11,254 nt of DNA from Candidatus Omnitrophota bacterium. Lineage in GTDB: Bacteria > Omnitrophota > Gorgyraeia > 1-14-0-20-64-10. Made by a program: the position numbers and the translations under genes. The stretch lies in the NCBI GenBank assembly GCA_023248095.1, contig JAHFFF010000040.1, positions 1 through 11,254 of the forward strand. The letters are read 5' to 3'. Shown piece after piece: positions 1 through 7,312 of this stretch (positions are counted from its first letter, which is position 1; each line of letters opens with the position of its first letter). The notes beneath the pieces are model-generated. The model did not search any database, had not been told where the DNA came from, and was given only the letters and a program-made list of their open reading frames with translations.

Positions 1-1024
1 CGATTGCCTTCTTTAAACGAAGCAGCCGTTCCGGGGAGGTCGGATGAGTGTTGAAGAAGGATTCGGAGAGGGATTTCGGAAGCTCCGTAGCGAAGCGGTC
101 CCAGAAGGTTAGCGCTGCCTCGATCTGGTAGCTGGCGGTGTAGGCGTAGCGCAGACCGATGTAGTCGGCTTCCCGCTCAAAATCCTGAGAGAACGGGGCT
201 CGGATCCCGGCGGACATGACCTGGTTAAGCAGGCCGCCGGCCCCCGGCACGATGATATCCAGGGCCGTGCCGGCTACGCCTCCGATGATCCCCGCCAGGA
301 TGTTGGGCCCCAATCCCTTGGCGATGTGTCCGCGCGTGAGATGGGCCAGCTCATGCGCCATCACCACCGCCAACTCATCATCGGATTGGACGAAACGCAG
401 AAGGCCGGAGCTGACCGTGATCTGTCCCGGGCTGGCGAAGGCGTTGACCGACTCCTCGTCCTCAACGATAAAGGTCACGGGGTACAGCTTCTCACCAACG
501 GTAAGGTCCCTCTGAAAAGGGACACCCTCTCTTTCTAAGGAAAGAGGCACCTTCTCCCCCGGCTTGAGCCCATGGAATATCCCCACCACACTGCGGGCAT
601 CCGGTGTTTTCTTGTTTGCGATTTGAACCAGCAGGTCTCCTGGCTGGAGGCCGGCGTCGGACGCAGGGCTGTTGGGCAATATCCCAACGATAAGGCAGGC
701 CTTCCTGACGCGCCCGGTCTTCCGGTCCTTTGCCTGTGGGTTCGGTTCCATTCCGGGGACGGCGAAGACTCGGCCGGAGGCAAGTGATAGATCATCCACT
801 ATCACTCCAACGAAAGGTCCCGGTTTAGGTAAACGAGTCTCTGGGGGGAGAGCCTTCAGCAAGCGCTCCCCGATGGTCCGCGCTCGGAGCAGCTGTTGGT
901 AGATATGCCGCCTGGCCTTGACCTCGTAATACTCGCGCGCCGAGCGGAGTTCATCCCGCCCGATGGATGGGCCGACGGTTGCGCAGCCGCCAAGCAACAG
1001 AGCCAGTAATGCCAGTTTGGCCAT
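1..1024 (-). CDS. M48 family metalloprotease with PDZ domain, putative lipoprotein (C-terminus cut by window edge)
   Basis: Zinc-dependent M48 peptidase, likely anchored in the cell envelope for protein quality control. Numbering from the ATG at 1024: residues 1-14 form a short lipoprotein-type signal with a hydrophobic Leu/Ala core and lipobox LGGC (Cys14). A PDZ domain covers about 107-168 (NSPASDAGLQPGD is typical). The zinc motif HELAH is at 224-228 and the third ligand is Glu283 in the ExxAD motif. The family's C-terminal HP-x-SPER segment is at 327-333, so little of the protein is missing. Met1 has no clear Shine-Dalgarno. An in-frame GTG 15 codons upstream would give a longer, more basic n-region before the same hydrophobic core. 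The frame is open and continuous with mutY upstream, with no intervening stop. The enzyme class is secure; substrate and true start are not. Confidence 0.85.
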   Translation of the reverse strand, partial: MAKLALLALLLGGCATVGPSIGRDELRSAREYYEVKARRHIYQQLLRARTIGERLLKALPPETRLPKPGPFVGVIVDDLSLASGRVFAVPGMEPNPQAKDRKTGRVRKACLIVGILPNSPASDAGLQPGDLLVQIANKKTPDARSVVGIFHGLKPGEKVPLSLEREGVPFQRDLTVGEKLYPVTFIVEDEESVNAFASPGQITVSSGLLRFVQSDDELAVVMAHELAHLTRGHIAKGLGPNILAGIIGGVAGTALDIIVPGAGGLLNQVMSAGIRAPFSQDFEREADYIGLRYAYTASYQIEAALTFWDRFATELPKSLSESFFNTHPTSPERLLRLKKAI

Positions 1025-2050
1025 GCCGGCAGTGAAGGGGGTCTGCTTCAGGTTGCGCTTGGGCACCCATCGGGTTTTCGTGTACCAACGCGGGCGAATC
1101 CTCTTCCCGCTCCATTGGCAGGTGAAGGCGCGGATATGGAGTTCGCGATGGGAGAGGATCTGCGTCTGCGTGGCACAGGGTGTTACGGCCTTCACGCGAA
1201 TCCCGAGGCGGTCCGCGAGGAGCCGCCTGAGGGCTTCCGGCGGAGGTTCCCCTCGCTCTCTTTCCCCTCCGGGGAATTCCCACAGTCCGGGGAGAAGGCC
1301 GATGAGAGGCCGACGGGCGACGAGGACCGATCCGTTTCTTTCCAAAATGCCGCAGAGATAATCGATCTTCTTGCGTTGAAGCGGTTGCCTGGGCGGGGGG
1401 ATGGATTCCTCCCAGCTGTTTCGATGGGCGATGCAGTCCTCCGTCAACGGACAGGAGCTGCATTGAGGCCGGCGGGGCGTGCAGACCGTGGCTCCCAGAT
1501 CCATCAGGGCTTGATTGAAATCGCCTGGGTACTCGCTGGGCAAAATCCGGCCTGCAAGCTCCCAAAGCTTACGCTGGACCGAAGGCTGCCTCGGATCCTC
1601 CCGTATTCCAAAATACCGGGCCAGGACGCGCTGAACGTTTCCGTCCAGCACCGGGGCAGGGCGGTCGTAGGCGATGCTGGCGATGGCCCCGGCGGTATAC
1701 CGGCCGATTCCGGGCAGCTCGATCAGAGAATCCACCTGGTCCGGGATTTTGCCGGCATGCTCCCGGACAATCTTTTGAGCGCAGGCATGCAGGTTTTTCG
1801 CTCGGGTGTAGTAGCCCAGGCCGGACCAAGCCTCCAGCACCTGGGTCAACGGCGCTTTGGAGAGGGCATGCACTGTAGGAAAACGCCGGAGGAACCGCTC
1901 GTAGTAAGGAATAACCGTTGCCACCTGCGTTTGCTGGAGCATGGTCTCGGAGACCCAAATGGCGTAGGGATCCCGTGTCTCTCTCCAGGGAAGGCCCTTG
2001 CGCGATTCCTTCCGGTACCAGGTGAGCAGCCGGCTTTGGATGGCCTTCAT
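1025..2050 (-). CDS. mutY: A/G-specific adenine glycosylase MutY (no stop codon before the M48 gene)
   Basis: Base-excision repair glycosylase that removes adenine mispaired with 8-oxoguanine. From the ATG at 2050 the 342 codons carry the conserved VSETMLQQTQV segment (Glu35), the helix-hairpin-helix LPGIGRYTA (112-120) and the catalytic Asp136 in VLDGNVQRVL. The 4Fe-4S cluster Cys are 190, 197, 200 and 206 (C-x6-C-x2-C-x5-C). The C-terminal NUDIX-like domain has WEFPGGE (257-263) and an LSH motif (299-301) matching the 8-oxoG-recognition FSH loop. A full-length MutY is about 350 residues, so the domain is complete. What is odd is the end: the typical final RWVP segment (327-330) and helix run in frame into the signal peptide of the M48 protease, with no stop codon. 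A TATAAT box lies 7 nt upstream of the ATG. The ATG has only a poor, close GAGGG. Confidence 0.93.
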
Positions 2051-2124
2051 ACCCTCATTATAGCGCCTGCATGTTGATAAAATAGGTGCATGCCAAGCCC
2101 CTGCTCCGGTAAAGCGGACCAGAT
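2051..2124. promoter_or_regulatory. Divergent promoter region between mutY and the LMF gene
   Basis: This 74-bp gap separates divergent starts. On the minus strand a perfect TATAAT (2062 to 2057) lies so close to the mutY ATG that transcription would begin at or next to the start codon, suggesting a leaderless or near-leaderless mRNA. No good -35 hexamer is seen at 16-18 bp. On the plus strand TAAAAT (2078-2083) is the best -10 candidate for the LMF gene, also without a clear -35. TGCATG occurs twice (2068-2073 and 2087-2092), flanking that box. Its function is unknown. Confidence 0.35.
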
Positions 2125-3573
2125 ATGTTGACAACGCGGGTTTTTCTCAAAGGGTTAGGCTGCGTTTACCTGGTGGCGTTTGCCTCTCTCTGGACGCAGG
2201 TCCTGGGGCTGATGGGACAGAGGGGCATCCTGCCGGCGGCTGAGTATCTGCAGTTGGCAAGGCAGCAGATCGGCCTCGATGCGTACCGGCTGATACCCAC
2301 CCTTTGTTGGTTCAATGCCAGCGATGCATTCCTGCAATTCCTGTGCGGCGGAGGTGCCGCATTATCGCTGCTGCTGATCTTCGGGATTGCGCCGGCCCTG
2401 ACCCTGTTCCTGTTGTGGGTATGTTATCTCTCCCTCGCCAGCGTTTCCCAGGAGTTCCTCAACTTTCAGTGGGATGCCTTGCTGTTGGAAATAGGATTCC
2501 TGGCGATCTTCCTGGCTCCCTTGCAGCTCAGGTTAAAGGCCGTCACCCAGCCACCCCCTTCCCGCGTCATCCTGTGGCTGCTGCGTTGGCTTTTGTTCCG
2601 GCTCATGTTCTCTTCGGGAGCCGTGAAACTGATCAGCGGCGACCCTGCCTGGCGGAATTTCACGGCCCTTACAGTTCATTACGAGACGCAACCGCTGCCG
2701 ACCTGGGTCGGCTGGGCCATGCATCAACTGCCGGTTTGGTTCCAAAGATTTTCGTGCGGGGTGATGTTTGCGATCGAATTGCTGGTACCGTTTATAATTT
2801 TCGGGTCGAAACGGGTCCGCCAGACCGGCTGCGCCGTCTTGATCGCCTTTCAGGTGTTGATCTTGGTGACAGGGAACTATTGTTTCTTCAATGGGTTGAC
2901 CATCCTCCTTTGTCTGCTTTTGTTGGAAGACGATGTTTGGGACCGAATTTTACACCGGAGGGCAACCGAACAAGAAGCGGGGACAATGCGCGGCCGATGG
3001 CCGATCTGGATCATCGGTCCCGTGGCGGCCGTTGTAATCACTGCATCGACAGCGGAGATGGTAGGTACCCTGCACCTGCCGATGCGATGGCCCAACCCGG
3101 TTGCTTGGGTAATGGATTTCCTGATTCCTTTCCGAAGCGTGAACAGCTACGGCCTTTTTGCCGTGATGACCACCTCCCGGCCGGAGATCATCGTCGAGGG
3201 AAGCGAGGATGGCGCAAGTTGGTTGCCGTATGAATTCAAATACAAGCCGGGGGATCTGAAGAAGCGGCCGGATTTTGTCGCCCCGCACCAACCCCGCCTG
3301 GACTGGCAAATGTGGTTTGCGAGTCTAAGCAGTTATCAGGATAATCCCTGGTTCCTGAACTTCTGCATGCGGTTGCTGCAGGGGTCGCCGGAGGTGCTGG
3401 CCTTGTTGAAGGAGAATCCGTTCCCGCAGAGGCCGCCGCACTACATCCGGGCCAGCCTGTACGATTATCACTTTACGGGCCTTCACACACTGCATTCGGA
3501 GGGGACCTGGTGGCACCGGACGCAGAAGGGGTTCTACTGCCCGGCCCTTTCACTTAAAGCACGAACCGATTAG
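2125..3573 (+). CDS. Lipase maturation factor (LMF1) family polytopic membrane protein
   Basis: This 482-aa membrane protein belongs to the lipase maturation factor family. The vertebrate founder LMF1 helps secreted lipases fold in the ER; the bacterial role is not established. The N-terminal ~310 residues hold about seven hydrophobic segments. Family signatures are clear: EFLNFQWDALLLEIGFL (110-126), FRLMFSSGAVKL-SGDPAWRN (158-178), LTVHYETQPLP (182-192) and GNYCFFNGLTILL (250-262). The soluble C-terminal domain has RLDWQMWFASL (391-401), NPWF (407-410) and a YIRASLYDYHFT stretch (440-451). It looks intact and full length. The ATG has only a weak upstream purine stretch. It is the only plus-strand gene and ends 24 bp inside the convergent transporter gene. 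No lipase gene lies in the window. Confidence 0.92.
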   Translation: MLTTRVFLKGLGCVYLVAFASLWTQVLGLMGQRGILPAAEYLQLARQQIGLDAYRLIPTLCWFNASDAFLQFLCGGGAALSLLLIFGIAPALTLFLLWVCYLSLASVSQEFLNFQWDALLLEIGFLAIFLAPLQLRLKAVTQPPPSRVILWLLRWLLFRLMFSSGAVKLISGDPAWRNFTALTVHYETQPLPTWVGWAMHQLPVWFQRFSCGVMFAIELLVPFIIFGSKRVRQTGCAVLIAFQVLILVTGNYCFFNGLTILLCLLLLEDDVWDRILHRRATEQEAGTMRGRWPIWIIGPVAAVVITASTAEMVGTLHLPMRWPNPVAWVMDFLIPFRSVNSYGLFAVMTTSRPEIIVEGSEDGASWLPYEFKYKPGDLKKRPDFVAPHQPRLDWQMWFASLSSYQDNPWFLNFCMRLLQGSPEVLALLKENPFPQRPPHYIRASLYDYHFTGLHTLHSEGTWWHRTQKGFYCPALSLKARTD

Positions 3574-4278
3574 GAATCCAACCGCGGCTGCCAGGCCGGC
3601 TACGGCGAGCATCTCCAGACCGCTGCGCCACCAACTCTGGCGGACTACCCAGCCCTTTGCGCCACCCAACGCGAACAAACAGAGAGTCGTGCATAGGATT
3701 GAGATCGGCATTGCCCGAGGAATTGGGAAAACGAAATAGGGAACGGTTGGGACGAGTCCCCCCAGGATATAGGCAACCCCCATCACCAGGGCGTTGCCGA
3801 CCGGCTCATCCAGCGATTGCGGACAGATGCCCAATTCTTTATGCGCCATATCTTCCAACAACAAACGGTCGTCGCTGAAAAGCCTTTTTTCGATCAGGGT
3901 GATCTCCGGATCGGTGTATCCGCGAATCCGGTACATGGCCCGGAGTTCTTCCCTCTCCTCCTCAGGATTTTTACGGATGGCCTCCCGTTCTTCCCGTAAG
4001 AGCCGCTCCAGGTATTCCCGATGGGATTTAGAGGATAAATAAGAGCCGGCGGCCATGGAGAGGGACTCCACCGTGACAATGACCAGGCCGGCGATGACGA
4101 CTGCCGTACGGTCCCGGGTCCCTTCCGCGATCCCGGTGAGCGCCCCCAGGGTGGAGATGAGGCCATCCTGTGTTCCGAAGACGGCATCACGCAGCCGGTT
4201 GCGGATGAGGTCTGCCATCGTGTGTCGCCGCCGGATTATCTGCGCGGCCTCTTTCTCGGGGGCACGCAGCAGCACCAT
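3550..4278 (-). CDS. VIT1/CCC1 family Fe2+/Mn2+ transporter
   Basis: 242-aa member of the vacuolar iron transporter (VIT1/CCC1) family, which exports Fe2+ or Mn2+ from the cytosol by H+ antiport. TM1 has the family motif FGTQDGLISTLGALTGIA (34-51, with Asp38). TM2 is about 59-80 (VTVESLSMAAGSYLSS follows). A charged cytosolic metal-binding helical section spans 84-150 (Glu-rich REYLERLLREEREA, then MAHKELG with Met144 and Glu148). Three C-terminal hydrophobic segments follow (160-182, 187-206, 218-239). The start at 4278 is chosen because AAGGA sits 7 nt upstream; a start at 4218 lacks a ribosome site and 4455 lies deep inside the preceding gene. It is last in the hemerythrin-nirK operon, 11 nt after the HHE gene. 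It may protect against iron released from NO-damaged or diiron proteins (inference). Confidence 0.93.
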   Translation of the reverse strand: MVLLRAPEKEAAQIIRRRHTMADLIRNRLRDAVFGTQDGLISTLGALTGIAEGTRDRTAVVIAGLVIVTVESLSMAAGSYLSSKSHREYLERLLREEREAIRKNPEEEREELRAMYRIRGYTDPEITLIEKRLFSDDRLLLEDMAHKELGICPQSLDEPVGNALVMGVAYILGGLVPTVPYFVFPIPRAMPISILCTTLCLFALGGAKGWVVRQSWWRSGLEMLAVAGLAAAVGFLIGSCFK

Positions 4279-4289
4279 CCAACGATCCT

Positions 4290-4766
4290 TCAGGCTACCC
4301 GCTGTGCGGACTGATGGAACGATTCTGCCAGCTTGAGCAACTCCGTCCGCTTCAGGTTGGATTCCAGTACCTCCAGCAGGAGGTGATCCTCTTTCTGCTC
4401 GTGTTCCTTCAGCAGATCTACAAATCTCTGGCTGGAGTTTGTGATCTCTTCCCACGGAATGGGTTGATTGTAAAGCAGCCCTTCCAAATGTCTCATGTGG
4501 CCTCGGATTCGCTGATGCTGTTCCTTTAAGAAAGGGATGGCGTTGGCCTTTACCCCGAGCAGTTTCTGCAGGGCAGGGAACAGGATCTCCTCCTCCTTTT
4601 CCAGGTGGGCCTCCAAGAGCGGTTTAAGGCTTCGGATGATCCACTTCAGGGCCAGCCAGCGGTTCTGCGGCGTGGCGCCCACCTTGAAGATCGCATCGAG
4701 GGCCCCGACTTGGACTTCAATCGCCTCATGATCCTCCCGTACAGGATTGCCCCATTCTTGTCCCAT
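4290..4766 (-). CDS. HHE-domain hemerythrin-like protein, copy 1 (158 aa)
   Basis: Cytosolic four-helix-bundle HHE protein expected to bind a diiron centre and possibly O2 or NO. Candidate ligands follow the hemerythrin pattern: His13 (EDHEAI), His54 and Glu58 (HLEKEEE), His84 (KEQHQRIRGH), then His122 and Glu126 (HEQKEDH). The protein is one domain with no signal peptide or added module. The start at 4766 is preferred because a G-rich AGGGGGG lies 6 nt upstream and it falls 11 nt after the nirK stop. The longer start at 4805 would overlap nirK. It resembles the two other HHE proteins in this operon in length and ligand spacing, so all three probably come from duplication. The specific ligand (O2, NO or iron storage) cannot be read from the sequence. 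Confidence 0.9.
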   Translation of the reverse strand: MGQEWGNPVREDHEAIEVQVGALDAIFKVGATPQNRWLALKWIIRSLKPLLEAHLEKEEEILFPALQKLLGVKANAIPFLKEQHQRIRGHMRHLEGLLYNQPIPWEEITNSSQRFVDLLKEHEQKEDHLLLEVLESNLKRTELLKLAESFHQSAQRVA

Positions 4767-4777
4767 GGAATGCCCCC

Positions 4778-5824
4778 CTATGGATGCACCAAACAGCCCT
4801 TGCAAGGTTCCGGGTCATCCTTTGAAACAAACAGATCATGCCGCGGGTCCCCCGCCACCTCCAGAAAACCTACAGCTCCTTGCTCGACACGAAAGATGGC
4901 GTGATCGACCAAGGTATAGGTGCCGGGGACCTCCAGTTGGAACTCCACCACCGTTGCGCCCCCCGCAGGGACCAGAGTGGTTTGCACGCTCCTTGCCGGG
5001 ACGCTGACCAGATCCCCCTCACGGTAGACGTTGTCGAAGATCTCTCCAATCACGTGAAAGGAACTGATCAAGTTAGGCCCGGCGTTCCCGAAAAAGATAC
5101 GGATTTTCTCACCGGTTTTGGCCTTCAGTTGACCGGCTCCCGTCAGTGATCCCACGCGGCCATTGAAGACGACAAAGTGAGGATGCTCCTTGAGCCCTTC
5201 CTCATGTGAAAACTCCAGGGTTTGGGCCCCCTCGGTGGGTTCTTTTGTATAAAACTCACTCTGCAGCACGTAGAACTCCCGGTCGACCTTGGGCAGCCCG
5301 CCCTTTGGTTCCACTAGGATGAGCCCATACATGCCGTTGGCGATGTGGTCCATGACCGGCGGGGCGGCGCAGTGATAGATGAACAGGCCTGGGTGTAGGA
5401 GCTTAAACCAGGCGACCTTCTCTTCGCCTTCGACCCCGGTTAAGACCTTTGCTCCTCCGCCAGGCCCGGTCACGGCATGGAAATCGATGTTATGAGGCAT
5501 ACCGCTGGAGTCGCTGTTGGTCAGGTGGACCTCTAGGACATCCCCGACGCGGGCTCGGATGAAGGGTCCGGGTACGTGGCCGTCGAAACCCCAGAACCGG
5601 TATTTCAAATTGGGGGCCAGCTCCATCTCGTTCACGCTGGATTCGATATGCACCTCCACAATGGCCGGTTTGCTCCGGGTAATCAGCGGAGGAACCTCCG
5701 GCGCGTAGGTCAGCTTGGCAACCTCTCGGTTCATTGGGGGTGTTTTGGCCGCTGCCGATGTGCTTCCGCACAGGATAAGAAAGCCAGCGAATCCTAACAG
5801 GCAGATTCTATGAGCGATGCGCAT
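4778..5824 (-). CDS. nirK: Copper-containing nitrite reductase, AniA-like (NO-forming)
   Basis: Periplasmic two-domain cupredoxin enzyme reducing nitrite to NO. Numbering from 5824 (348 aa): a Sec signal peptide covers 1-26 and probably ends at TSAAA. Type 1 Cu ligands are His111, Cys152, His160 and Met165. Type 2 ligands are His116, His151 and His308. The catalytic pair is Asp114 (HNIDFHAVTG) and His257 (SSFHVIG). The segment HCAAPPVMDHIANGMYGLILVEPK closely follows the Neisseria AniA type, so the active site looks complete. The Cys before the signal-peptide cleavage site is not in a proper lipobox. The short tail ends in PCKGCLVHP, an unusual CxxC near the terminus. The start at 5824 has AAGGAG 8 nt upstream; the preceding HHE gene overlaps it by 17 bp. 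A related multicopper oxidase is less likely given the complete NirK residues. Confidence 0.94.
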   Translation of the reverse strand: MRIAHRICLLGFAGFLILCGSTSAAAKTPPMNREVAKLTYAPEVPPLITRSKPAIVEVHIESSVNEMELAPNLKYRFWGFDGHVPGPFIRARVGDVLEVHLTNSDSSGMPHNIDFHAVTGPGGGAKVLTGVEGEEKVAWFKLLHPGLFIYHCAAPPVMDHIANGMYGLILVEPKGGLPKVDREFYVLQSEFYTKEPTEGAQTLEFSHEEGLKEHPHFVVFNGRVGSLTGAGQLKAKTGEKIRIFFGNAGPNLISSFHVIGEIFDNVYREGDLVSVPARSVQTTLVPAGGATVVEFQLEVPGTYTLVDHAIFRVEQGAVGFLEVAGDPRHDLFVSKDDPEPCKGCLVHP

Positions 5825-6371
5825 GTTCTGAACTCCTTTCGTGTGATGTTCCATTGGGTTTGAGGTTCCACCAGGGCGTGGGCCAACCCTCCTCCTCGTG
5901 TGCCTTCTCCGCTATCTGGTGGTATTTATCGGCTAACGCCATGAGTTCTTTGTGGTTTAAATTAAACTGAAGGACGTCCAACAAGAGTCGGTCCTCTATC
6001 TTCTCGTGCTCCTCGAATAAGTAGAGAAAGGCTTGAACCGCTAGCTCGATCCGATCCCAGTCCAGGTTGCTGGGATCTTGAAGCAGCTCTGCCAAGTGCC
6101 GGAGGCTGGTCCGAATCTCTTCATGGTCTTTACGCAACAAGATAAGTGCACTGCCGCCCCCCTTAAGCAAATGCTTTAGGGTAGGGAAAAGGGCTTCCTC
6201 CTCTTTCCTCAGATGCAGTTCCACCTCCGGCCCGAGGTTCCGGAGGGTCCAGGACAGGACTACCCGCCGGTCCTGCGCAGGCACGTCGATCCCAAGCGTG
6301 GTGTCCAGCACCCCCGCCTGCGTCTTCAAGGTTTCATGCTCTTTGTGGATCAATTCATCCCATGGTTTCAT
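5808..6371 (-). CDS. HHE-domain hemerythrin-like protein, copy 2 (187 aa)
   Basis: Second diiron HHE bundle of the operon. Expected ligands are His12 (KEHETL), His53 and Glu57 (HLRKEEE), His83 (KDHEEI), His122 and Glu126 (HEKIEDR), in the same order and spacing as the other copies. After the domain (to about residue 155) it has an extra 30-residue tail rich in Trp, Ser and His (EEGWPTPWW, then SHERSSEHAHRS) that the other copies lack. The DNA for the tail's last residues also contains the nirK ribosome site and start, so the tail sequence may partly reflect that overlap. The start at 6371 shares ATGA with the stop of the upstream diguanylate cyclase gene, and no strong ribosome site precedes it, suggesting translational coupling. 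Confidence 0.9.
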   Translation of the reverse strand: MKPWDELIHKEHETLKTQAGVLDTTLGIDVPAQDRRVVLSWTLRNLGPEVELHLRKEEEALFPTLKHLLKGGGSALILLRKDHEEIRTSLRHLAELLQDPSNLDWDRIELAVQAFLYLFEEHEKIEDRLLLDVLQFNLNHKELMALADKYHQIAEKAHEEEGWPTPWWNLKPNGTSHERSSEHAHRS

Positions 6372-7312
6372 TTGAGTGGGGGACCTGCGACTCGATTCCC
6401 ACCGCCCCGTTTTGCCTCATACAAACGCTTGTCGGCTTGGGCCAGTAATGCCTCGGGGGAGCTGCCCTCTTCTGGGAAAACAGCTACCCCCACACTGAGT
6501 GTAATCGGGCTAATCAGTTGGGCTGTCGGAATCCCACCCGGTTGAGCAAATGGGAAATGCGCTGCGGTATGACAGAGCCTCTCGGCAAGGAGTACGGCGC
6601 CAGCAGCGTCGGTCTCCGGCAACAGGAGGGCGAACTCATCTCCTCCGTAGCGAGCAATGAGGTCCGATGCCCGGCGGCCGGTCAGGAGCAATCCGGCCAA
6701 CGTCCGAAGCAGTTCGTCCCCTGCCGGGTGGCCGTACGTGTCGTTGTAATGTTTAAAGCCATCTGCATCCACCATGCCGACCGCCAGAGGGCGGGAATGG
6801 CGGGCTGCCCGCTTCATCTCCTTCAGGAAGGTTTCCAGCAGGGCCGTCCGGTTCGGCAATCCGGTTAAAGGATCCGTCTTGGCCTGCTGTAGGAGTCTCA
6901 ACTCTCGCCTCTTCTGCATCGTCGCATCCCGCATAATCACCAAGGCCCAAACGGGGCGTCCGGGCAGTTGGATCGGTGTGTAGCTGGAATTGACGACGAT
7001 GGCCTTTCCTCCTGCGATCCGAATGGTATACTCGGCCGTCTTTACCGACTCGAACGAAAGCATGGCTCTCATTCCCGGACATTCCCAAGGTTGCTCAGCC
7101 AGCGAACATCCTTGAAGGTCTCGGCAGGAAAAGAGGACTCCGCACTCACTACGCCCCGCGATTTCCTCGGACCTTCGGCCGAGCAGCCTCTCTAACGTTG
7201 GGTTGATGGCCAGCACCCGCCGGTTTTCATCGATCACCATCATGGCATCGCAGGAATACCACAGAAGCTCCGGGATCAGCTTGGACCCATCTTCCAGTAT
7301 GTCATTTTCCAT
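6368..7312 (-). CDS. PAS-GGDEF diguanylate cyclase
   Basis: 314-aa soluble enzyme making c-di-GMP from GTP. A PAS domain spans about 10-130 (MMVIDENRRVLAINPTLERLLG is the typical first half). A short linker helix with QKRRELRLLQQAKTDPLTGLPNR (133-155) leads into the GGDEF domain. The active site GGDEF is at 223-227, the metal site starts at Asp182 (VDADGFKHYND), and an inhibitory I-site RASD (214-217) sits five residues before GGDEF. It therefore looks catalytically active and product-inhibited. The PAS region carries Cys57, Cys63, Cys69 and Cys78 in the C-x5-C-x5-C-x8-C cluster plus Cys21. No transmembrane segment is seen. The start at 7312 has AAGGAAGG upstream; the longer start at 7543 would run through the preceding gene and add low-complexity sequence. 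Position inside the NirK/hemerythrin operon suggests it senses O2, NO or redox state (inference). Confidence 0.93.
   Translation of the reverse strand: MENDILEDGSKLIPELLWYSCDAMMVIDENRRVLAINPTLERLLGRRSEEIAGRSECGVLFSCRDLQGCSLAEQPWECPGMRAMLSFESVKTAEYTIRIAGGKAIVVNSSYTPIQLPGRPVWALVIMRDATMQKRRELRLLQQAKTDPLTGLPNRTALLETFLKEMKRAARHSRPLAVGMVDADGFKHYNDTYGHPAGDELLRTLAGLLLTGRRASDLIARYGGDEFALLLPETDAAGAVLLAERLCHTAAHFPFAQPGGIPTAQLISPITLSVGVAVFPEEGSSPEALLAQADKRLYEAKRGGGNRVAGPPLK

Larger units (their letters stand above)
1..2050 (-). other. Uninterrupted 683-codon reading frame spanning mutY and the M48 protease
   Basis: Every minus-strand codon in the register of the ATG at 2050 was read down to the window edge and none is a stop. 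The first 342 codons are MutY; the rest are the M48 lipoprotein. A gene finder would call one fused CDS. Because MutY is cytosolic and the protease has a lipobox, separate translation (internal start near 1024) or a lost stop/indel is more likely than a working fusion. Confidence 0.85.

Noticed and set aside
951..1958. Minus-strand open frames of 204 and 129 codons
   Set aside because: They are other-frame shadows of the mutY coding sequence, rich in Pro/Arg/Ser and without motifs.
1115..2077. Plus-strand 320-codon open frame
   Set aside because: It lies exactly antisense to mutY in the same codon register; its protein shows no domain and the minus strand carries all MutY motifs.
2304..3233. 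Plus-strand 309-codon open frame inside the LMF gene
   Set aside because: Shadow in another frame; the LMF frame carries continuous family signatures and membrane segments.
4279..4455. Longer N-terminus for the VIT transporter (start at 4455)
   Set aside because: It would overlap the HHE gene by 166 bp; the start at 4278 has AAGGA at a good distance.
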